A stretch of 64,000 nt of DNA. It comes from Rhizobium croatiense (GTDB lineage: Bacteria; Pseudomonadota; Alphaproteobacteria; Rhizobiales; Rhizobiaceae). The notes below the pieces were generated by a model that saw only the letters and a program-made list of their open reading frames with translations, had not been told where the DNA came from and did not search any database. Both the position numbers and the translations under genes were made by a program. Shown one piece after another: positions 61,096-64,000 of this stretch (its first letter is position 1; every line of letters begins with the position of its first letter). The stretch lies in contig NZ_JAILYJ010000002.1 in NCBI RefSeq assembly GCF_019793465.1, positions 310,001 to 374,000 on the forward strand. Reading direction: 5' to 3'.

Positions 61096-62598
61096 ATGAA
61101 CAAACGAATCTCCCCTTTGTCGCCCCTCGACATTTCCTCTCCATCCCCTTTCCAGCCGCAGAGCTTCGATGATCCCGCCAAGGCCGTCGAGACGCTGACC
61201 GAACTCTACGAGCGCAATACGGCGTTTCTGATCGAGAGCTTCACCGAGCTTGCCCAAGGCGCTCCGATCGCCTCGCGCTACCGCGCCTTCTATCCGCAGG
61301 TGAGCATCGAGACGACCAGCTTCGGCCATGTCGATTCGCGCCTCTCCTACGGCCACGTCACGGCGCCCGGCATCTACACGACGACGGTCACCCGGCCGAA
61401 GCTCTTCAAGCATTACCTGAAGGAGCAGCTGTCGCTGCTGATGAAGAGCCACAATGTTCCGGTGATCGTCTCGGAATCGACGACGCCGATTCCGCTGCAC
61501 TTCGCCTTTGGCGAGGGCGCGCATGTGGAAGCATCGGCCTCCGCCTTCGTCGACGTCCCGATGCGCGATATCTTCGACACGCCCGACCTCAACACCACCG
61601 ACGACGAGATCGCCAACGGCGAATATATCCCGCCGCCGGGCGAGCCCTCGCCGCTTGCGCCGTTCACCGCCCAGCGTATCGATTATTCGCTCGCCCGGCT
61701 GTCGCATTACACGGCGACGCATGCCGAGCATTTCCAGAACTTCGTGCTGTTCACGAACTACCAGTTCTATATCGACGAATTCTGCAGCTGGGCGCGCAAG
61801 CAGATGGCAGAGGGCGGCGACGGTTATACCGCCTTCGTCGAGCCCGGCAATATCGTCACCCTGCCCGGCTCGAGCGGGCCGGAAACGGATGCGACACTTG
61901 CCCGCCTGCCGCAGATGCCGGCCTACCATCTGAAGAAGAAGGGCCATGCCGGGATCACCATGATCAATATCGGCGTCGGTCCCTCCAACGCCAAGACGAT
62001 CACCGACCATGTCGCCGTGCTGCGCCCGCATGCCTGGCTGATGCTCGGCCACTGCGCCGGCCTGCGCAACAGCCAGCGGCTCGGCGATTATGTGCTTGCC
62101 CATGCCTATATGCGCGAGGACCATGTGCTCGACGACGACCTGCCGGTCTGGGTGCCGATCCCGGCACTCGCCGAAGTGCAGGTGGCGCTGGAAGCCGCCG
62201 TCGCCGAAATCACCGGCTACGAGGGCTTCGAGCTGAAGCGCATCATGCGCACCGGCACCGTCGGCACGATCGACAACCGCAACTGGGAACTGCGCGACCA
62301 GCGCGGACCGGTGAGGCGGCTATCGCAGGCGCGCGCCATCGCGCTCGACATGGAATCGGCAACGATTGCTGCCAACGGGTTCCGCTTCCGCGTGCCTTAC
62401 GGCACGCTGCTCTGCGTCTCCGACAAGCCGCTGCACGGCGAATTGAAACTGCCGGGCATGGCGACGGCCTTCTACCGCACGCAGGTCAACCAGCATTTGC
62501 AGATCGGCATCCGCGCCGTGCAGAAGCTGGCCGCCATGCCGAAGGAAGCCCTGCATTCGCGCAAGCTGCGCAGTTTCTTCGAGACGGCCTTCCAATAG
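61096..62598 (+). CDS. amn: AMP nucleosidase
   Basis: A 500-residue AMP nucleosidase that cleaves AMP to adenine and ribose 5-phosphate. The N-terminal regulatory domain (about residues 1-190) precedes a nucleoside-phosphorylase-like catalytic domain from about 270; MINIGVGPSNAKT and LDMESATIAANGF are visible. No Shine-Dalgarno precedes the ATG, but a strong promoter abuts it, suggesting a leaderless transcript. Roles in purine salvage and adenylate energy charge. Cytoplasmic. Confidence 0.93.
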   Translation: MNKRISPLSPLDISSPSPFQPQSFDDPAKAVETLTELYERNTAFLIESFTELAQGAPIASRYRAFYPQVSIETTSFGHVDSRLSYGHVTAPGIYTTTVTRPKLFKHYLKEQLSLLMKSHNVPVIVSESTTPIPLHFAFGEGAHVEASASAFVDVPMRDIFDTPDLNTTDDEIANGEYIPPPGEPSPLAPFTAQRIDYSLARLSHYTATHAEHFQNFVLFTNYQFYIDEFCSWARKQMAEGGDGYTAFVEPGNIVTLPGSSGPETDATLARLPQMPAYHLKKKGHAGITMINIGVGPSNAKTITDHVAVLRPHAWLMLGHCAGLRNSQRLGDYVLAHAYMREDHVLDDDLPVWVPIPALAEVQVALEAAVAEITGYEGFELKRIMRTGTVGTIDNRNWELRDQRGPVRRLSQARAIALDMESATIAANGFRFRVPYGTLLCVSDKPLHGELKLPGMATAFYRTQVNQHLQIGIRAVQKLAAMPKEALHSRKLRSFFETAFQ

Positions 62599-62656
62599 AG
62601 TATTTCCGTTTCTTCGAATCACGGAAATCTCTTTGTTTTCAAGCATTCCCGGTAAA

Positions 62657-62687
62657 GGCGCTTCGCGCTTTGCCCGGCAAAAGCGCC
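62657..62687 (+). terminator. amn downstream hairpin
   Basis: GGCGCTT / AAGCGCC arms around a 17-nt loop with GCATTTTTG following near 62690. A plausible transcript end; a similar CCCGG-rich arrangement follows pssA at 10190-10280. Confidence 0.5.
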
Positions 62688-62723
62688 GCGCATTTTTGCA
62701 GGAAATTGCTGTAGGCCGTTTCC

Positions 62724-62939
62724 TCATCTGCCTGCCACGACAGGCGCCGGCTGCTGCGCCACCACCTGCGGTCTGCCGGCAGCGAGGTTCAGCCCTGCTA
62801 TCAGCAGGGTGAAGCCGACGACGATGAAAGCGGTGCGCAGCAGAATCTTTAGCCCATCGCCTTCGTCGAACGCCTGGCGACGCTGGTCGTGGCGGCGAGC
62901 CCAGATCTGGCTTGCAAGCGCGATTTCAAGAATACTCAT
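62724..62939 (-). CDS. small membrane protein (71 aa)
   Basis: A 71-residue protein starting MSILEIALASQIWARR, a charged middle, and one membrane helix near the end (LLRTAFIVVGFTLLIAGLNLAAG). GGAGAACGGCA lies before ATG 62939. Function unknown. It is convergent with amn and divergent from the YciI genes. Confidence 0.65.
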   Translation of the reverse strand: MSILEIALASQIWARRHDQRRQAFDEGDGLKILLRTAFIVVGFTLLIAGLNLAAGRPQVVAQQPAPVVAGR

Positions 62940-63094
62940 TGCCGTTCTCCTCGACAGGTTTCGATGAAGCCTTGTCGAGTGCCGCCTTGTGATTTCGACA
63001 GCCGGCGGCGACAAAGATTTTTTTCTGCCGCTGTCGAAATGTGTGAAGCTCGATCGTCCAGAGTCATTGAAACATCCCAAGGAGGCTGTCTGCG

Positions 63095-63454
63095 ATGAAA
63101 TATCTCTGTCAGGTCTGGTTCGACGGCGCGGTGCTCGCCGCGATGACGAAAGAGGAGAAGGCCGAGCTCGGCGCGAATTCCTTGAACTACGACAAGGACC
63201 TTGCCGAAAGCGGCCACATGATCGTCGCCCAGGCGCTGCAGCCGCCGACATCGGCGGTGACCGTGCGGGTGCGTAGCGGTGAGACCTCGGTGACGGACGG
63301 CCCTTTCGCCGAGACGAAGGAGGCGATCGGCGGTTTCATCCTGATCGAGGCCAAGGACCTCAACGAAGCGATCCGCATCGCCGCCGGCATCCCGCTTGCA
63401 AAGCTCGGTGCGATCGAGGTGCGGCCCATTCATTCCTTCGGAAAAGACACGTGA
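63095..63454 (+). CDS. YciI-family (DGPF) protein 1
   Basis: A 119-residue YciI/DGPF-domain protein (dimeric alpha-beta ferredoxin-like fold). It begins MKYLCQVWFDGA and carries the family DGPFAETKE near residue 68 and a final GAIEVRPI. Family members often lie near ECF sigma factor genes and may be enzymes or sensors of unknown substrate. GGAGG precedes ATG. First of three tandem paralogs. Confidence 0.88.
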   Translation: MKYLCQVWFDGAVLAAMTKEEKAELGANSLNYDKDLAESGHMIVAQALQPPTSAVTVRVRSGETSVTDGPFAETKEAIGGFILIEAKDLNEAIRIAAGIPLAKLGAIEVRPIHSFGKDT

Positions 63455-63464
63455 GGAGACGGCA

Positions 63465-63824
63465 ATGAAATATCTGTGCCAGGTCTGGTTCGAAACCGCG
63501 AAGATCAACGCCATTTCCGCCGACGAAGGCGAAAAGCTGACGAAGGATTCGATCATCAACGATGACCGACTGCGCGACAGCGGCCACCTGCTCGTCGCAT
63601 TGGCGCTGCGCGAGCCGTCGACGGCCGTGACGGTCAGGGTTCGCAGCAACGAAGTGACGGCGACGGACGGCCCTTTCGCCGAGATCAAGGAACATCTCGG
63701 CGGCTTCGTGCTGATCGAGGCCAAGGATATGGCGGAAGCAACGGCGATCGCCGCGACCTTTCCCGTGGCGCGCTATGGCGCGATCGAGGTGCGGCCGGCC
63801 TATTCGATTAAGGAGGAGTGCTGA
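63465..63824 (+). CDS. YciI-family (DGPF) protein 2
   Basis: A 119-residue paralog of the preceding gene, beginning MKYLCQVWFETAK with DGPFAEIKE and the same ending GAIEVRP. ATG 63465 lies 10 bp after the first gene's stop with GAGGAGACGGC upstream. The two are close relatives, indicating tandem duplication. Confidence 0.88.
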   Translation: MKYLCQVWFETAKINAISADEGEKLTKDSIINDDRLRDSGHLLVALALREPSTAVTVRVRSNEVTATDGPFAEIKEHLGGFVLIEAKDMAEATAIAATFPVARYGAIEVRPAYSIKEEC

Positions 63825-63827
63825 GCG

Positions 63828-64000
63828 ATGCGCTACATCTGCCTGATCTATAACAGCACCGATACCGACGGCAGGCTGACAGCTGACGAAGGCGTCGACC
63901 TCATCAAAGCGCATTTCGCCTTCGACGAGGAACTGCAACGCGACGGCTTCATGATCCATTCCGATGCGCTCGAAATGCCTGACCAGGCGAGCGTGCTGCG
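63828..64000 (+). CDS. YciI-family protein 3, partial
   Basis: The window ends after about 57 codons. The start MRYICLIYNSTD, 3 bp after the second gene's stop and behind AGGAGG, matches the N-terminus of another YciI-family protein, more diverged from the first two. Further genes, perhaps a sigma factor, may follow outside the window. Confidence 0.8.
   Translation, partial: MRYICLIYNSTDTDGRLTADEGVDLIKAHFAFDEELQRDGFMIHSDALEMPDQASVL

Overview
The window is a stretch of high-GC alphaproteobacterial chromosome. Gene content, protein families and palindromic intergenic repeats all suggest the genus Rhizobium (R. leguminosarum / R. etli group); this is inferred from recognition, not from a search. 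Markers include a RopA-type porin, a bifunctional Rsh, the lepB-rnc-era block, an Atm1-type ABC exporter beside psd-pssA, a TIGR02301 protein, an iolR-iolCDEB cluster with an iolC-DUF2090 fusion, and RIME-like mosaic elements. Most genes are housekeeping; no phage or CRISPR array was seen.

Layout. 1-3424: an unusual cluster of MBL hydrolase, alpha/beta hydrolase and YjiG-like membrane protein, transcribed leftward and divergent from a LysR regulator. 3449-10150: LOG protein, a large LysM envelope protein, Atm1-type exporter, psd and pssA (phosphatidylethanolamine synthesis). 10451-18438: small and stress genes (SOS-associated peptidase, YnfA, NUDIX, secreted hypotheticals), a tightly coupled YgfZ / HD / tyrosine-phosphatase trio, MscS channel, Cu/Zn SOD and an EF-hand protein. 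19019-28344: HD and MOSC proteins, aldo/keto reductase, recO, a lone receiver domain, a Crp/Fnr regulator, era-rnc-lepB, acpS, a DUF2062 protein and a 49-residue DUF3563 protein.

28345-32589 is an accessory insertion between the acpS block and rsh. It holds an AI-2E-family permease and a LysE exporter among gene debris: an IstB (IS21) relic, the tail of a zinc-type oxidoreductase, the tail of a GFA-domain protein, and a 21-bp-arm hairpin. It is the only part that looks acquired and decaying.

32590-43228: rsh, rpoZ, NYN-domain protein, smpB, dapA, lytic transglycosylase, hydrolase, porin and tRNA-Ser(GCU). 43229-52798: a ferredoxin-reductase-like flavoprotein, then inositol catabolism (Gfo/Idh/MocA dehydrogenase, iolR, iolC-DUF2090, iolD, iolE, iolB) with candidate IolR operators and two mosaic repeats inside the operon. 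52957-64000: MATE pump, glyoxalase-related protein, two PilZ-like proteins, LysR regulator, host-attachment protein, HisC-like aminotransferase, small secreted proteins, AMP nucleosidase and three tandem YciI-family genes, the last cut by the window end.

Dispersed palindromes recur between genes. The strongest leads are the mirror-symmetric LysM protein, an in-frame 18-bp minisatellite in ygfZ, the debris island, candidate IolR sites and a probable leaderless amn transcript. I found no convincing new defence or conflict system.
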